The translations under genes and the position numbers were made by a program. The notes beneath the pieces are model-generated. The model had not been told where the DNA came from. It saw only the letters and a list, made by a program, of their open reading frames with translations, and made no database searches. From the NCBI RefSeq assembly GCF_003116035.1, contig NZ_LGQW01000015.1, positions 924,096 to 988,095 on the forward strand: DNA of 64,000 bases. The letters run 5' to 3'. Positions 8,914-21,010 of this stretch are shown piece after piece (the stretch's first letter is position 1; each line of letters opens with the position of its first letter). This stretch comes from Azospirillum sp. TSH64 (GTDB lineage Bacteria > Pseudomonadota > Alphaproteobacteria > Azospirillales > Azospirillaceae).

Positions 8914-10044
8914 ATGAACATCACCATCGAACGCGCCGCCCTTCTCCGTTCCCTGGGTCACGTGCAGAGTGTGGTCGAGCGGCGGAACACCATTCCGATC
9001 CTGTCCAACGTCCTGCTGCGCGCGGGCGACGGCGAGCTGTCGCTGGCCGCCACCGACATGGATCTGGAGATCGTCGAGACGGTCCCGGCGACGGTCGGGC
9101 GCCCCGGCGGCACCACCGCCCCCGCCCACACCCTGTTCGACATCGTCCGCAAGCTGCCCGACGGCAGCCAGGTGGAGCTGGACATCGGCGGCGACGGCAC
9201 CATCCTGACGCTGCGCGCCGGCCGGTCGCAGTTCAAGCTGTCCTGCCTGCCGGTGGAGGATTTCCCGCAGCTGTCCAGCGGCGAGCTGAAGCACAATTTC
9301 TCGGTCGCCGCCGCCGACCTGCGCGGGCTGATCGACCGCACCCGCTTCGCCATCTCCACCGAGGAGACGCGCTATTACCTGAACGGCATCTACCTGCACG
9401 CCGCCAAGAGCAAGATGGGCAGCCTGGAGACGCCGGTGCTGCGCGCCGTCGCCACCGACGGCCATCGGCTGGCGCGGGTCGAGATGCCGCTGCCGGACGG
9501 GGCCGAGGCCATCCCCGGCGTCATCATCCCGCGCAAGACCGTCACCGAAATCCGCAAGCTGGTCGACGAGGCCGCCGACCGCATCGAGCTGTCGATGTCC
9601 GACAACAAGATCCGCTTCGGCTTCGACAGTGTCGTCGTCACCTCCAAGCTGATCGACGGCACCTTCCCCGACTATGAGCGGGTGATCCCGGTCGGCAACG
9701 ACAAGGTGATGGAGGTGGACGCCAAGCTGTTCGCCGCCGCCGTCGACCGCGTCGCCACCATCTCCACCGAGAAGAGCCGGGCGGTGAAGCTGTCGCTCGT
9801 CCGCGGCGCGCTCACCCTGTCCGCCACCAGCCCGGAATCGGGCAGCGCGACCGAGGAGCTGGAGGTCAGCTACCAGGAGTCCCCCCTGGAAATCGGCTTC
9901 AACTCTCGCTATCTGCTGGACATCACGCAGCAGATCGAGGGCGAGGGCGCCCAGTTCACGCTGGCCGACGCCGCGTCGCCAACCATCATCCGCGACGTCG
10001 CCGACTCGACCGCGCTCTACGTCCTGATGCCGATGCGCGTGTGA
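8914..10044 (+). CDS. dnaN: DNA polymerase III beta subunit (sliding clamp)
   Basis: The 376-aa product begins MNITIERAALLRSLGHVQSV and contains the clamp signatures RRNTIPILSNVLL and DGHRLARVEMPLP, ending in the conserved VLMPMRV. The beta clamp encircles DNA and tethers the replicative polymerase. The longer in-frame start at 8869 adds a proline/glutamine stretch not typical of the family, so ATG 8914 is taken. It heads the dnaN-recF-gyrB block. dnaA is not adjacent in this window, as is usual in many alphaproteobacteria, where it lies elsewhere. Confidence 0.97.
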   Translation: MNITIERAALLRSLGHVQSVVERRNTIPILSNVLLRAGDGELSLAATDMDLEIVETVPATVGRPGGTTAPAHTLFDIVRKLPDGSQVELDIGGDGTILTLRAGRSQFKLSCLPVEDFPQLSSGELKHNFSVAAADLRGLIDRTRFAISTEETRYYLNGIYLHAAKSKMGSLETPVLRAVATDGHRLARVEMPLPDGAEAIPGVIIPRKTVTEIRKLVDEAADRIELSMSDNKIRFGFDSVVVTSKLIDGTFPDYERVIPVGNDKVMEVDAKLFAAAVDRVATISTEKSRAVKLSLVRGALTLSATSPESGSATEELEVSYQESPLEIGFNSRYLLDITQQIEGEGAQFTLADAASPTIIRDVADSTALYVLMPMRV

Positions 10045-10108
10045 TGGGGCTGCGGGGATCCTCCCCGCCCCAGGCGGAACGGACCAGTTGCACCACACGG
10101 CAGTTTCG

Positions 10109-11287
10109 ATGAGCGGCGGCGTGTCCGCCGCGACCCCGGCTTTTGCTCCGGCCCTTGCGGTCAGGCGGATGACGCTGACGCGTTTCCGCGGCTACGACTC
10201 CGCGCGGCTGGAGCCCGACCGCCGGCCCGTCGCCTTGATCGGCCCGAACGGCGCCGGCAAGACCAACCTCTTGGAAGCCGTCAGCTTCCTTGCCCCCGGC
10301 CGCGGCATCCGCGGCGCCCGGCTGGCCGAGGTGGAACGGCTGGGCTCGCCGCCCGGCGCCGGCTGGGCGGTGGCGGCAACGCTCGACACCCCGCTGGGGC
10401 CGGTGGAGATCGGCACCGGCCGCGAGCCGCATGACGGAAGCCGCAGTTCCGAGCGCGACCGCCGGCTGGTCCGCATCGACGGCCACCCGGCCAAGGGCCA
10501 GACGGCACTCGCCGACCATGTCGCCATGGTCTGGCTGACCCCGCAGATGGACCGGCTGTTCCTCGAAGGGTCGAGCGGACGGCGGCGTTTCCTCGACCGG
10601 CTGGTCTTCGGCTTCGACCCCGCCCATGCCGGCCGGCTGTCGCGCTATGAGCATGCCTTGCGCGAACGCGCCCGGCTGCTGCGCGACGGCCGCTTCGACG
10701 AGGGTTGGCTCGGCGCGCTGGAAGACCAGATGGCGACCACCGGCATCGCCGTCGCCGCGGCAAGGCGCGAGGTGGTGCAGCGGCTGCGCGCCGCCTGCGC
10801 CCGCTCGGTCGGCCCCTTCCCCGGCGCCGACCTCGCCGTCGCCGGCACGGTGGAGCGCTGGCTGGACGAAGGCCCGGCGCTGGCGGCGGAGGATGCGCTG
10901 CGCGACAGCCTGCGCAGCGGTCGCCGGGCCGATGCCGACGGCGGCGGCGCCACCGTGGGTCCGCACAAGAGCGACCTCGCCGTCCGCCATGCGCCCAAGG
11001 ACATGCCGGCGGCGCTGTGCTCCACCGGCGAGCAGAAGGCGCTGCTGATCGCCATCGTTCTGGCCAATGCCCGGCTGCTGGCGGCCGAACGCGGCGCCGC
11101 ACCCATCCTTCTGCTGGACGAGGTGGCCGCCCATCTCGACCCCGAGCGGCGCGCCGCGCTGTTCGGCGAAATCCTGGCATTGGGCGCCCAGGCCTGGATG
11201 ACGGGCACCGACGAGGGGGTTTTCGACCCGCTTGGGGACGACGCCCGCCGCTTCCACATCGAAGACGCGCACATCCGCCCCGGATAG
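10109..11287 (+). CDS. recF: DNA replication and repair protein RecF
   Basis: The 392-aa SMC-like ATPase has Walker A GPNGAGKTN at about residues 45-53, an ABC-type signature in LCSTGEQKALLIAI, and Walker B ILLLDEVAAHLD. RecF loads RecA at gaps together with RecO and RecR. The frame could begin at TTG 10088, but ATG 10109 matches family starts better. The gene lies 64 bases after dnaN in the same direction, a conserved arrangement. Confidence 0.95.
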   Translation: MSGGVSAATPAFAPALAVRRMTLTRFRGYDSARLEPDRRPVALIGPNGAGKTNLLEAVSFLAPGRGIRGARLAEVERLGSPPGAGWAVAATLDTPLGPVEIGTGREPHDGSRSSERDRRLVRIDGHPAKGQTALADHVAMVWLTPQMDRLFLEGSSGRRRFLDRLVFGFDPAHAGRLSRYEHALRERARLLRDGRFDEGWLGALEDQMATTGIAVAAARREVVQRLRAACARSVGPFPGADLAVAGTVERWLDEGPALAAEDALRDSLRSGRRADADGGGATVGPHKSDLAVRHAPKDMPAALCSTGEQKALLIAIVLANARLLAAERGAAPILLLDEVAAHLDPERRAALFGEILALGAQAWMTGTDEGVFDPLGDDARRFHIEDAHIRPG

Positions 11288-13861
<2,574 letters not shown>

Positions 13862-13980
13862 TCGGGGTGGTGTTGGTCATTCTCGCAAAATGTGAGAAAC
13901 CGACTCCTATGTTTGAGAGGCTTTTAACCGTCCTCTCATCGGAGACGGCGGGGTCCATCTCCGGCCCCTGAGAGCCAGCA

Positions 13981-14016
13981 AAGAGGGCGGGGCCAAGATG
14001 GCTCCGCCCTTTCTGT
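13981..14016. terminator. Intrinsic terminator after gyrB
   Basis: GAGGGCGGGGCC and GGCTCCGCCCTTTC form a stem with one G-T pair and a short loop, followed by TTTCTGTTTG. A second, weaker hairpin, GAGAGG...CCTCTC, lies at about 13915-13938. The sequence also sits before the end of the convergent gene at 14071. Confidence 0.75.
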
Positions 14017-14070
14017 TTGTGCTTCCGGTTAATCACCATCTCTATGCGGAAGAGTAGGGTACCTGCATGT

Positions 14071-15297
14071 TCAGCGGCCGGGCGGCAGAAAGCTGAGGTC
14101 GGATGCCCAAACCCGCTCACCGCCGCGGTCCGCGATATTGCGTATCACACCAACCTTGGCAAGTTGCTCTACCAACAAGTGAACCCCGCGCGGCGACAGA
14201 CCGCAGCGACATTTCAACTCGCCCGTCACCCGACTGACAGTGAATGCCGGGCGGTCGTGCAGCCAGTCCAGCACGTCGGGTAGACGGGAGTTGTTGCGCC
14301 TCTGAGGGGCAGCCAGCCGTGCTTCCCAGTTTTCATGGATCACATCCAGATGGCGCAGCCGCTCCAACTCGTGCGCCACCAATTCCGGAATGGTGTCGAG
14401 GACCCAACGCGTCCAATCGTTTTCCGTCCCTGCCAAGGCAAGCCGATAGCCGGTGACGTCGCGGGCGAGTGCCACGGTCAGCGCCGGCCAAGCATGATGC
14501 AGTCGGCACGCATCGCGAATTAGATCGGGAGCGGCAAGCCACATTACCGCACTCCACCAGGAAGTCGGCGGCCGCTGCGTCATGACGGCAGCCCGTAGAG
14601 CAGCACTTTCCCAATCGTCGCTATGGCCGCATCGGGCTGGCGCTCCCGAGTCGGGCCACCGTGCGAGAGTGCGAATGGCGCCCGCGGCGCCGAGGATGCC
14701 GGGCCCTGCGGCCAAGGCCTCCGCTACTGCACTCAGCACTGACCCAACATCGGCGGCCCGTGCCCCGCTCAATCCAACTGAACGGCCACCTTGGGCCACG
14801 CTCCAGCGCCGGTGCAATTCGTCCAACCAGAGGGAGGTCCAGGGTGGCAGGAGTGGCTGCAGAACGGAGACCGAGTCAGTCTCCTCACCCTCGGCGTTGC
14901 TCGGCGCGTCAGCTACCATGACGTCGAATGCCTTCAGCGTGGCAACGGACGCACGCACCGCGGTCACAACGTCGGCGGAGATCTCCTTCTCTGGTGAGGC
15001 AATTGCGCAGTCCGCCGACACGGTGGCGGTCAGGCCGGCAGGCAGTTGAGCCAACATCGGCACGAGCAGGGCGGCACGGGCGGCTTCCCCTTGGGCATGC
15101 TCCGGTGCTGCCAGGGCGCGCTGAAAATCGTGAGCGTCGAGTCGGTGGCCATCAAGGCGGACCAGGGCGACAGCTGAGCGGCGGGCAACGTCCGCGGTCA
15201 GACGCCGACGCCGCGCCGGGTCGGCGAGCGCCTGATCAAGACGGCCAAGGGCACGTTCGGCGGTGAGCAGGGCAGGCAGGATGGTGACAAGCGCCAT
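14071..15297 (-). CDS. RHE_PE00001/DUF1612-like protein with C-terminal HTH
   Basis: The 408-aa protein opens with ILPALLTAERALGRLDQALA and continues with VALVRLDGHRLDAHDF, resembling the DUF1612 domain of the RHE_PE00001 family found on rhizobial plasmids and islands. Its last 70 residues look like a winged helix (VLDWLHDRPAFTVSRVTGEL, then RGVHLLVEQLAKVGVIRNI), a DNA-binding layout also seen at the end of Fic proteins. The biochemical role of the family is unknown. It is the first gene of the accessory island after gyrB and points back toward it. The family assignment is from pattern memory, not a search. Confidence 0.6.
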   Translation of the reverse strand: MALVTILPALLTAERALGRLDQALADPARRRRLTADVARRSAVALVRLDGHRLDAHDFQRALAAPEHAQGEAARAALLVPMLAQLPAGLTATVSADCAIASPEKEISADVVTAVRASVATLKAFDVMVADAPSNAEGEETDSVSVLQPLLPPWTSLWLDELHRRWSVAQGGRSVGLSGARAADVGSVLSAVAEALAAGPGILGAAGAIRTLARWPDSGAPARCGHSDDWESAALRAAVMTQRPPTSWWSAVMWLAAPDLIRDACRLHHAWPALTVALARDVTGYRLALAGTENDWTRWVLDTIPELVAHELERLRHLDVIHENWEARLAAPQRRNNSRLPDVLDWLHDRPAFTVSRVTGELKCRCGLSPRGVHLLVEQLAKVGVIRNIADRGGERVWASDLSFLPPGR

Positions 15298-15848
15298 AGC
15301 AACTCCGGGAAACCCTACTAGATCAGCTAATTGCAGTGAATTCTATTAACTGCGCTTAGATCTATAAGTAACGACATTAAAATCTGATCGGCCGTCTTGA
15401 TGACGACAATCTGTAAGGCGTCACCGCTGACGCAACCGCCGGGTAGGGCGTTTCAGGTGCCTAAATCCTAGGGTTCGCAGACCTTCCACGACCGGCGGCT
15501 AGCCGCTCGGATCATGCGAGTAGCCGATCCATGAGCACGAAAGGTCGATCTCAAGCCATTGAAAACATGCACTCTTTCCGAGAACCCGACACATGCCCAA
15601 TCGGGGCACACATTCCTGGTCGCTTTGACTGGTGTATGCCAGCCGACTATTTGCTTCGGGGTTCTGTCTCACCCCAGGCAGCGGTAGCTGGGCCTAGGGC
15701 AAACCGACAAAATCATTCCGCTGGGTATCAACCGACCGGTTATGGATAAACGGTTATCCTGAAAATTAGGTATGCTGGCGCAGCCGGCCGGTTGGGGTTG
15801 CCATTCCCTGCTGGCTGGAAAGCCATCGCAGCACAGGAAACAGCCGTC
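15298..15848. other. Gene-free stretch upstream of the serine recombinase
   Basis: About 550 bases without a credible gene; its left third is AT-rich. Near its right end GGATAA-ACGG-TTATCC (15744-15759) is a perfect inverted repeat, preceded by ACCGACCGGTTAT, so the segment before the recombinase could contain its promoter or recombination site. AGGAAA at 15835-15840 is the recombinase ribosome site. Confidence 0.5.
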
Positions 15849-16787
15849 ATGGCCCTCATCGGCTACGCGCGAGTCTCCACCGAGGACCAGTCGACCGAGG
15901 CGCAGTTCCTCGATCTGAAAAAGTTTGGCTGCACCGAGATCTTTCGGGAGAACGCCTCCGGCGCCGATCGCGAGCGCCCCCAGCTCAAGGCGTTGCTGAA
16001 CCGCGTCCGCAAGGGCGACACGCTGGTAGTGGTGCGCATCGACCGCTTGGCGCGCTCGCTCGCCCACCTTCTCGACGTGATCGACGACCTGGAGCGCAAG
16101 GGAGCGGCCTTCAAGTCGCTCGGCGATCCTATCGACACCGGCAGCCCGCAGGGGAAGTTCACCCTGCAGATCCTTGGTGCCGTAGCCGAGTTCGAGCGCT
16201 CGTTGATCCGCGAGCGGACGAAAGCCGGCGTACGGGCCGCCAAGGCGATCGGCAAGCAGCCGGGCAATCCGGGACTGATCGCCAAGGACCCACTCGCCCG
16301 GCGCCGGGTAGCCCGCGCCCGGGACGACCGGCTCAGTGAGCGTGTCGCTGAGGGGGCTGGGGAGTTTCTTCCCGTCGTCGAGCGGCTGCGGCCGGCGCAC
16401 CCCTGGGACCGTGTCGTCGATGTGCTCAACACCGCGGTGAAGAAGCGCCCCGGCGACAACCCGGCGCCCTGGACGCGCGACGCCCTGATCCGGGCCGTGC
16501 GTCGCTTGGTCGGCGACGGTTTGGCTGATCCCAGTCTGCTGAAGGCGGCACCACGGCGCTCCAAGAAAGCAGTGGCGCAGGACAGGCGGCTGGTGGAACT
16601 GGTCGCGACCATCCACAACGCCGCCGATGGCGAGAAGCCGACGCTCGCCCGCATTGGCCGCCAGCTGGAGCGTCAGGGCATCCCGACCAAAACCGGTGCT
16701 AGGACCTGGGCGCCATCGAGCGTCAAGGCCTTGCTCGATCGCGCTCGCGAGCAAGGCTTGCTCGACCCGTTCGAGGATGGCACCTGA
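15849..16787 (+). CDS. Serine recombinase (resolvase/invertase family)
   Basis: The 312-aa protein begins MALIGYARVSTEDQS, with the catalytic serine in ARVST, followed by VVVRIDRLARSLAHLLD and the E-helix region AEFERSLIRERTKAG typical of Tn3-type resolvases. The N-terminal 140 residues are a normal catalytic domain. The C-terminal 170 residues are longer than a standard resolvase HTH and contain a recombinase-like end, ARIGRQLERQGIPTKTG followed by WAPSSVKALLDRA. AGGAAA 8 bases upstream supports ATG 15849 over the longer frame from 15792. A decayed copy of its last third lies at about 21420-21725. Confidence 0.88.
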   Translation: MALIGYARVSTEDQSTEAQFLDLKKFGCTEIFRENASGADRERPQLKALLNRVRKGDTLVVVRIDRLARSLAHLLDVIDDLERKGAAFKSLGDPIDTGSPQGKFTLQILGAVAEFERSLIRERTKAGVRAAKAIGKQPGNPGLIAKDPLARRRVARARDDRLSERVAEGAGEFLPVVERLRPAHPWDRVVDVLNTAVKKRPGDNPAPWTRDALIRAVRRLVGDGLADPSLLKAAPRRSKKAVAQDRRLVELVATIHNAADGEKPTLARIGRQLERQGIPTKTGARTWAPSSVKALLDRAREQGLLDPFEDGT

Positions 16788-16918
16788 GATGACGGCCGAT
16801 CACGCACGACGGCCTCAAATAACTCAGGATTGACTGGATTGCGACAGTAGCGCTCCGGTGCCGTTCTCGTTCTCCCGTCACCTGCCGTACACTGTAGCTG
16901 AACATCTTGGAGCCCATG

Positions 16919-18076
16919 ATGTCCCTGGGACCGACGCTGATCTACGACAAGAGCCTTCTGCAGAGTCTGAACCAAGAGGAAGCGTTCTGGCTCGAACGTC
17001 ACTTCCGAGGTGTCCTCACGCCGGTTTTCCTGATCGAAGTGCTAGGAGACCTCAAGAAGACACCACGGGGCGAACGCACACCGGAAGCGATCGTTGGCGG
17101 GCTTGCGGCGAAGGTCGGCCCTCTAGGGACTTTTTCCAACATCGACCATCACTCGCTCGTGATCCAGGATTTGCTGGGAAATCCAGTGGCCATGACCGGG
17201 CGCCCGGTGGTGCGTGGTGGCCGACGGGTCCGTGACCGGACGGGCAAAATCGGGGTTGTCTTCGATGAGGCGCCTGAGATGGAAGCGTTGCGTCGATGGC
17301 AGGAGGGCGATTTCGAAGGCATGGAGCACGCTCTGGCCGCCCAATGGCGTCAGGCTGTTGCCGAAATCGACCTGCAAACTACGGCCAAAAGCCTGAACTT
17401 CGTCCGCTCCCATTGGCGTGAGATCAAGACCCTTGACGATGTGGCACGCATTGCCAAAACGCTGGTCGACGACCGAGGGGAGAATTTCAAAACGCTCAAA
17501 GCTGCTCTGGATGCCCTTCAAATTCCGAAGGAGCTCTGGACAAAGATCCAGCAACGCTGGCGTGAAATGAAATGCCCCTGTCTGCGTCTTTTCGCCCCCT
17601 ACGCCGCGCATGTGTTCGCCGTCGAGATGTTCTTCCTGATCGGGCTTGGAGCTGAACTGATTCAGACCTCGAAGAAGGCGAAAACCCGGGTGGATATTGC
17701 CTATCTTTATTATCTGCCGTTCTGCATGGCCTTCACGTCGTCCGATGATTTCCACCGGCAAACGGTTCCGTTGTTCATGAACGAACAGCAGAGATTCATC
17801 CACGGCCCGGAGTTGAAGGCTGATTTGGCCAAGCTACGCCGTCACTACGATGGCCTTCCAGACGAGGTTCAGCAACAAGGTTCCTTGACCTACGCTGCCT
17901 ATCCACCCTTGGACGGCGACTTCTTGATCAGCCGCCTTCACGATGAGTTGCTGCCAGGGTGGCGGATGCATGCCAGGAATCCGATTCGCATTACGCCGGA
18001 GTTGAATGCCAAGCTCATGGACCATCTGCGGCCTATGCTCGACGCGATCAATACAACTGAGAACGCGCCGCGGTAA
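16919..18076 (+). CDS. PIN-like nuclease-fold protein of unknown role
   Basis: The 385-aa product starts MSLGPTLIYDKSLLQSLN, with an early Asp after a beta strand and an acidic FLIEVLGDLKK helix, and later has VDIAYLYYLPFCMAFTSSDD. That spacing of acidic residues resembles PIN-like ribonuclease domains, with the catalytic residues spread over a long protein. The middle is helical (LDDVARIAKTLVDDRGENFK). ATG 16919 follows GGAG by 6 bases; TTG 16907 and ATG 16916 are alternatives. It lies between the recombinase and the arsenic operon without an obvious partner. Function unknown; the fold call is tentative. Confidence 0.6.
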   Translation: MSLGPTLIYDKSLLQSLNQEEAFWLERHFRGVLTPVFLIEVLGDLKKTPRGERTPEAIVGGLAAKVGPLGTFSNIDHHSLVIQDLLGNPVAMTGRPVVRGGRRVRDRTGKIGVVFDEAPEMEALRRWQEGDFEGMEHALAAQWRQAVAEIDLQTTAKSLNFVRSHWREIKTLDDVARIAKTLVDDRGENFKTLKAALDALQIPKELWTKIQQRWREMKCPCLRLFAPYAAHVFAVEMFFLIGLGAELIQTSKKAKTRVDIAYLYYLPFCMAFTSSDDFHRQTVPLFMNEQQRFIHGPELKADLAKLRRHYDGLPDEVQQQGSLTYAAYPPLDGDFLISRLHDELLPGWRMHARNPIRITPELNAKLMDHLRPMLDAINTTENAPR

Positions 18077-18177
18077 GCGCCCAACGGGCCAGGAAGACCC
18101 AACAGACGCATCCTCCAGGCCACCTCCACGTGGCGAAGGTCGAGGCCAGCCGCGGCGCGGGGACGGTTCCTGCCCAC

Positions 18178-18939
18178 CTATGCCTTGGTCTCGCCGCTCA
18201 TCGCCGCAGCGGCCAAGGCCTGCGCCTCGGTTTCGGCCTTCAACCCGGCTTCGCGGCGTTCGCTGTAGCGGTCGGTCAGGTAGTCGCTGCGGTCGCGCAC
18301 CAGCAGGGTGAACTTGACCAGTTCCTCCATCACGTCCACCACACGGTCGTAGTAGGGCGACGGCTTCATCCGCCCGGCCTCGTCGAACTCCTGGAACGCC
18401 TTGGCCACCGACGACTGGTTCGGAATGGTCACCATCCGCATCCAGCGCCCCAGCACCCGCATCGCGTTGACCGCATTGAAGGATTGCGAGCCGCCGGAGA
18501 CCTGCATCACCGCCAAGGTCCGGCCCTGGGTCGGCCGGACGCCGCCGCTTTCCAGCGGCAGCCAGTCGATCTGGCATTTCAGGATGCCGGTGATGGTGCC
18601 GTGCCGCTCCGGGCTGACCCAAACCTGTCCCTCCGACCATAGTGACAGGGCGCGCAGCTCCGCCACCTTGGGATGGTCGGCCGGCACGCTGTCCGGCAGT
18701 GGCAGGTCGCGCGGGTCGAAGATGCGCGTCTCCGCCCCCATGCGCTGGAGCAGCCGGGCGGCTTCCTCGGCCAGGAATCGGCTGTAGGACCGCTCCCGCA
18801 GCGAGCCGTAGAGCAGCAGGATGCGCGGCGGGTGGGTCGACGGCCGCTCCGGTGTCAGCCTGTCGAGGTCGGGCACATCGAAATAGGGCTCGTCCAGGCT
18901 CGGCAAGGAGTCGCGTCCGGTCGTCTCGATATCATGCAT
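18178..18939 (-). CDS. arsH: Arsenical resistance protein ArsH (NADPH-dependent FMN reductase)
   Basis: The 253-aa flavodoxin-fold protein contains [18 protein letters not shown], the FMN phosphate-binding loop, and [20 protein letters not shown], both diagnostic of ArsH. Family members oxidise organoarsenicals and act as flavin-dependent reductases in the cytoplasm. It is the last gene of the ars operon; its start overlaps the end of acr3 by 8 bases, suggesting translational coupling. Confidence 0.95.
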   Translation of the reverse strand: MHDIETTGRDSLPSLDEPYFDVPDLDRLTPERPSTHPPRILLLYGSLRERSYSRFLAEEAARLLQRMGAETRIFDPRDLPLPDSVPADHPKVAELRALSLWSEGQVWVSPERHGTITGILKCQIDWLPLESGGVRPTQGRTLAVMQVSGGSQSFNAVNAMRVLGRWMRMVTIPNQSSVAKAFQEFDEAGRMKPSPYYDRVVDVMEELVKFTLLVRDRSDYLTDRYSERREAGLKAETEAQALAAAAMSGETKA

Positions 18940-20005
18940 GGGTTCGTCCCTCGTACCAGGGCTTGGTCGCCTTGACGATCTTCACCACCGACAGCATCAC
19001 CGGCACCTCGACCAGCACGCCGACCACGGTGGCGAGCGCAGCGCCGGAGCCCAGCCCGAACAGGCTGATGGCGGCGGCGACCGCCAGCTCGAAGAAGTTG
19101 GAGGCGCCGATCAGCGCCGCCGGCGCCGCCACGCACCACGCCACGCCGAAGCGGCGCGACAGCCAGTAGGCCAGCCCGGCGTTGAAATAGACCTGGATCA
19201 GGATCGGCACAGCCAGCAGCAGGATGACCAGCGGTTGGGCGAGGATCTGCTCGCCCTGGAAGCCGAACAGCAGCACCAGCGTGGTCAGCAGCGCCGCCAG
19301 CGACACCGGCTGGATGAAGTCCAGCCTGCGTTTCAGCACGGGCTCGCCGCCGCTGGCCAGCAGGCTGCGGCGCCAGAGTTGAGCGCCGACCACGGGAATG
19401 ACGATGTAGAGCATTACCGACAGCAGCAGCGTGTCCCACGGCACGGTGATCGACGCGACGCCCAGCAGCAGCCCGACCAGCGGCGCGAAGGCGAAGACCA
19501 TGATGATGTCGTTCAGCGCCACCTGGCTCAGCGTGTAGTGCGGCTCGCCCTCACACAGGTTCGACCAGACGAACACCATGGCGGTGCAGGGCGCCGCCGC
19601 CAGCAGGATCAGGCCGGCAACGTAGGAGGAAATCTGGTCCTGCGGCAGCAGCGGAGCGAAGAGGTTTCCGATGAACAGCGTGCCCAGCAGCGCCATCGAG
19701 AAGGGCTTGACCGCCCAGTTGATGAACAGCGTCACTCCGACGCCGCGCCAGTGCTCCTTGACCTGCCCCAGCGCGCCGAGATCGATCTTCAGCAGCATCG
19801 GCACGATCATCAGCCAGATCAGCACCGCCACCGGCAGGTTGACCTTGGCGACCTCGGCCGCGGCGATGGCCTGGAACAGGCCGGGCACCAGATGGCCGAG
19901 CGCAATGCCAGCGACGATGCACAGCGCCACCCAGACGCTGAGATAACGCTCGAACAGCCCCATGGCGGGGCGGGCCGCCGGGGCGTCCTGGATGTCAGCG
20001 GTCAT
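18932..20005 (-). CDS. acr3: Arsenite efflux permease Acr3
   Basis: The 357-aa inner-membrane protein of the BASS superfamily has about ten predicted helices. It begins [20 protein letters not shown] and includes the conserved [14 protein letters not shown] helix with the cysteine required for arsenite transport in Acr3. It expels As(III) produced by the two reductases upstream. It is 12 bases downstream of the glutaredoxin-type arsC stop and overlaps arsH at its 3' end. Confidence 0.95.
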   Translation of the reverse strand: MTADIQDAPAARPAMGLFERYLSVWVALCIVAGIALGHLVPGLFQAIAAAEVAKVNLPVAVLIWLMIVPMLLKIDLGALGQVKEHWRGVGVTLFINWAVKPFSMALLGTLFIGNLFAPLLPQDQISSYVAGLILLAAAPCTAMVFVWSNLCEGEPHYTLSQVALNDIIMVFAFAPLVGLLLGVASITVPWDTLLLSVMLYIVIPVVGAQLWRRSLLASGGEPVLKRRLDFIQPVSLAALLTTLVLLFGFQGEQILAQPLVILLLAVPILIQVYFNAGLAYWLSRRFGVAWCVAAPAALIGASNFFELAVAAAISLFGLGSGAALATVVGVLVEVPVMLSVVKIVKATKPWYEGRTHA

Positions 20006-20017
20006 GATGCGTGTCCG

Positions 20018-20452
20018 TCAGGAGGCTTTGCCGATGCGCTGTCCGGCGGCATCGACGACCTGCTTGCCATCTTCCTTGGCGAAGGCGCCGCGCTGGGCAT
20101 CGGGGAGGATGTCGAGCACCGCCTCGGACGGGCGGCACAGCCGCGCGCCGAGCGGCGTCACCACGATCGGCCGGTTGATCAGGATCGGGTGCGCCATCAT
20201 GGCGTCGAGCAGCCGGTCGTCGCTCAACGACGGGTCGCCGAGCCCGAGTTCGGCATAGGGCGTGCCCTTCTCGCGCAGCACGGCGCGCACCGGCACGCCG
20301 ATGCGGCGGATCAGATCGGCCAGCTCGTCGCGCGCCGGCGGCGTCTTCAGATACTCGATCACCGTCGGCTCGACGCCGCTGTTGCGGATCAGCGCCAGCG
20401 TGTTGCGCGAGGTGCCGCAAGCCGGGTTGTGGTAGATGGTGACCGGCGTCAT
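20018..20452 (-). CDS. arsC: Arsenate reductase, glutaredoxin-dependent (Spx/ArsC fold)
   Basis: The 144-aa protein starts MTPVTIYHNPACGTSRNTLA, with the single catalytic cysteine in NPxCGTSR, and has the RPIVVTPLGARLCRP segment that supplies the family's arginine ligands. It reduces arsenate to arsenite using glutathione and glutaredoxin. Its ATG overlaps the stop of the preceding low-molecular-weight-phosphatase-type arsC by 4 bases (ATGA), so the two unrelated reductases are made from one message. Confidence 0.94.
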   Translation of the reverse strand: MTPVTIYHNPACGTSRNTLALIRNSGVEPTVIEYLKTPPARDELADLIRRIGVPVRAVLREKGTPYAELGLGDPSLSDDRLLDAMMAHPILINRPIVVTPLGARLCRPSEAVLDILPDAQRGAFAKEDGKQVVDAAGQRIGKAS

Positions 20453-20967
20453 CGCGCCGCCTCCGGGGTGGCGGACGCCTGCCCCATGTCATCCAGCTTG
20501 CGCTTCAGCGCCAGCCGGTCGAGCGAAGCGATCGGCAGGCTGACGAAGGCCTGGATGCGGCGCTGGATTTGCCCGAACACCGTGGCGGTGAAGGCGGCCT
20601 TCTCCGCGTCGCTGCCCTGGGCGCTGGACGGGTCCGGGAAGCCCCAATGCGCCGTCATCGGCTGTCCCGGCCACACCGGGCAGACCTCGCCGGCAGCGTT
20701 GTCGCAGACGGTGAAGACGAAATCCATGTGCGGCGCGCCCGCTTCGGCGAACTCGTCCCAGGTCTTGGAGCGCAGCTCGGCGGTCGGGAAGCCGAGCCGT
20801 TCCAGCAGGTCATGGACGTAGGGGTTGATGCGCCCGGACGGCTGGCTGCCGGCGCTGAAGCCGCGGAAGCGGCCCTTGCCCTCGCGGTTCAGCAGGCACT
20901 CCGCCATGACGCTGCGGGCGCTGTTATGGGTGCACAGGAACAGGACGTTGTAGACGCGGTCGGTCAT
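20449..20967 (-). CDS. arsC: Arsenate reductase, low-molecular-weight phosphatase type
   Basis: The 172-aa protein has the phosphatase-type P-loop FLCTHNSARSVMAE and the MDFVFTVCDNAAGEVCPVWP region with the additional redox cysteines used in thioredoxin-coupled arsenate reduction. Start ATG 20967 gives MTDRVYNVLFLC; the longer frame to 20997 would add ten non-homologous residues. A C-terminal extension of about 40 residues (FGQIQRRIQAFVSLPIASLD) is typical of the proteobacterial version. It is the first structural gene after arsR. Confidence 0.93.
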   Translation of the reverse strand: MTDRVYNVLFLCTHNSARSVMAECLLNREGKGRFRGFSAGSQPSGRINPYVHDLLERLGFPTAELRSKTWDEFAEAGAPHMDFVFTVCDNAAGEVCPVWPGQPMTAHWGFPDPSSAQGSDAEKAAFTATVFGQIQRRIQAFVSLPIASLDRLALKRKLDDMGQASATPEAAR

Positions 20968-21010
20968 CGCAGAATCGCCTTTTCCAGATCGCGGCATGCG
21001 GTGGGTCGGG

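Noticed and set aside
18938-20821. 627-aa plus-strand frame across the ars genes
   Set aside because: Antisense shadow of acr3 and arsC, repetitive in Gln/His/Arg and without motifs.
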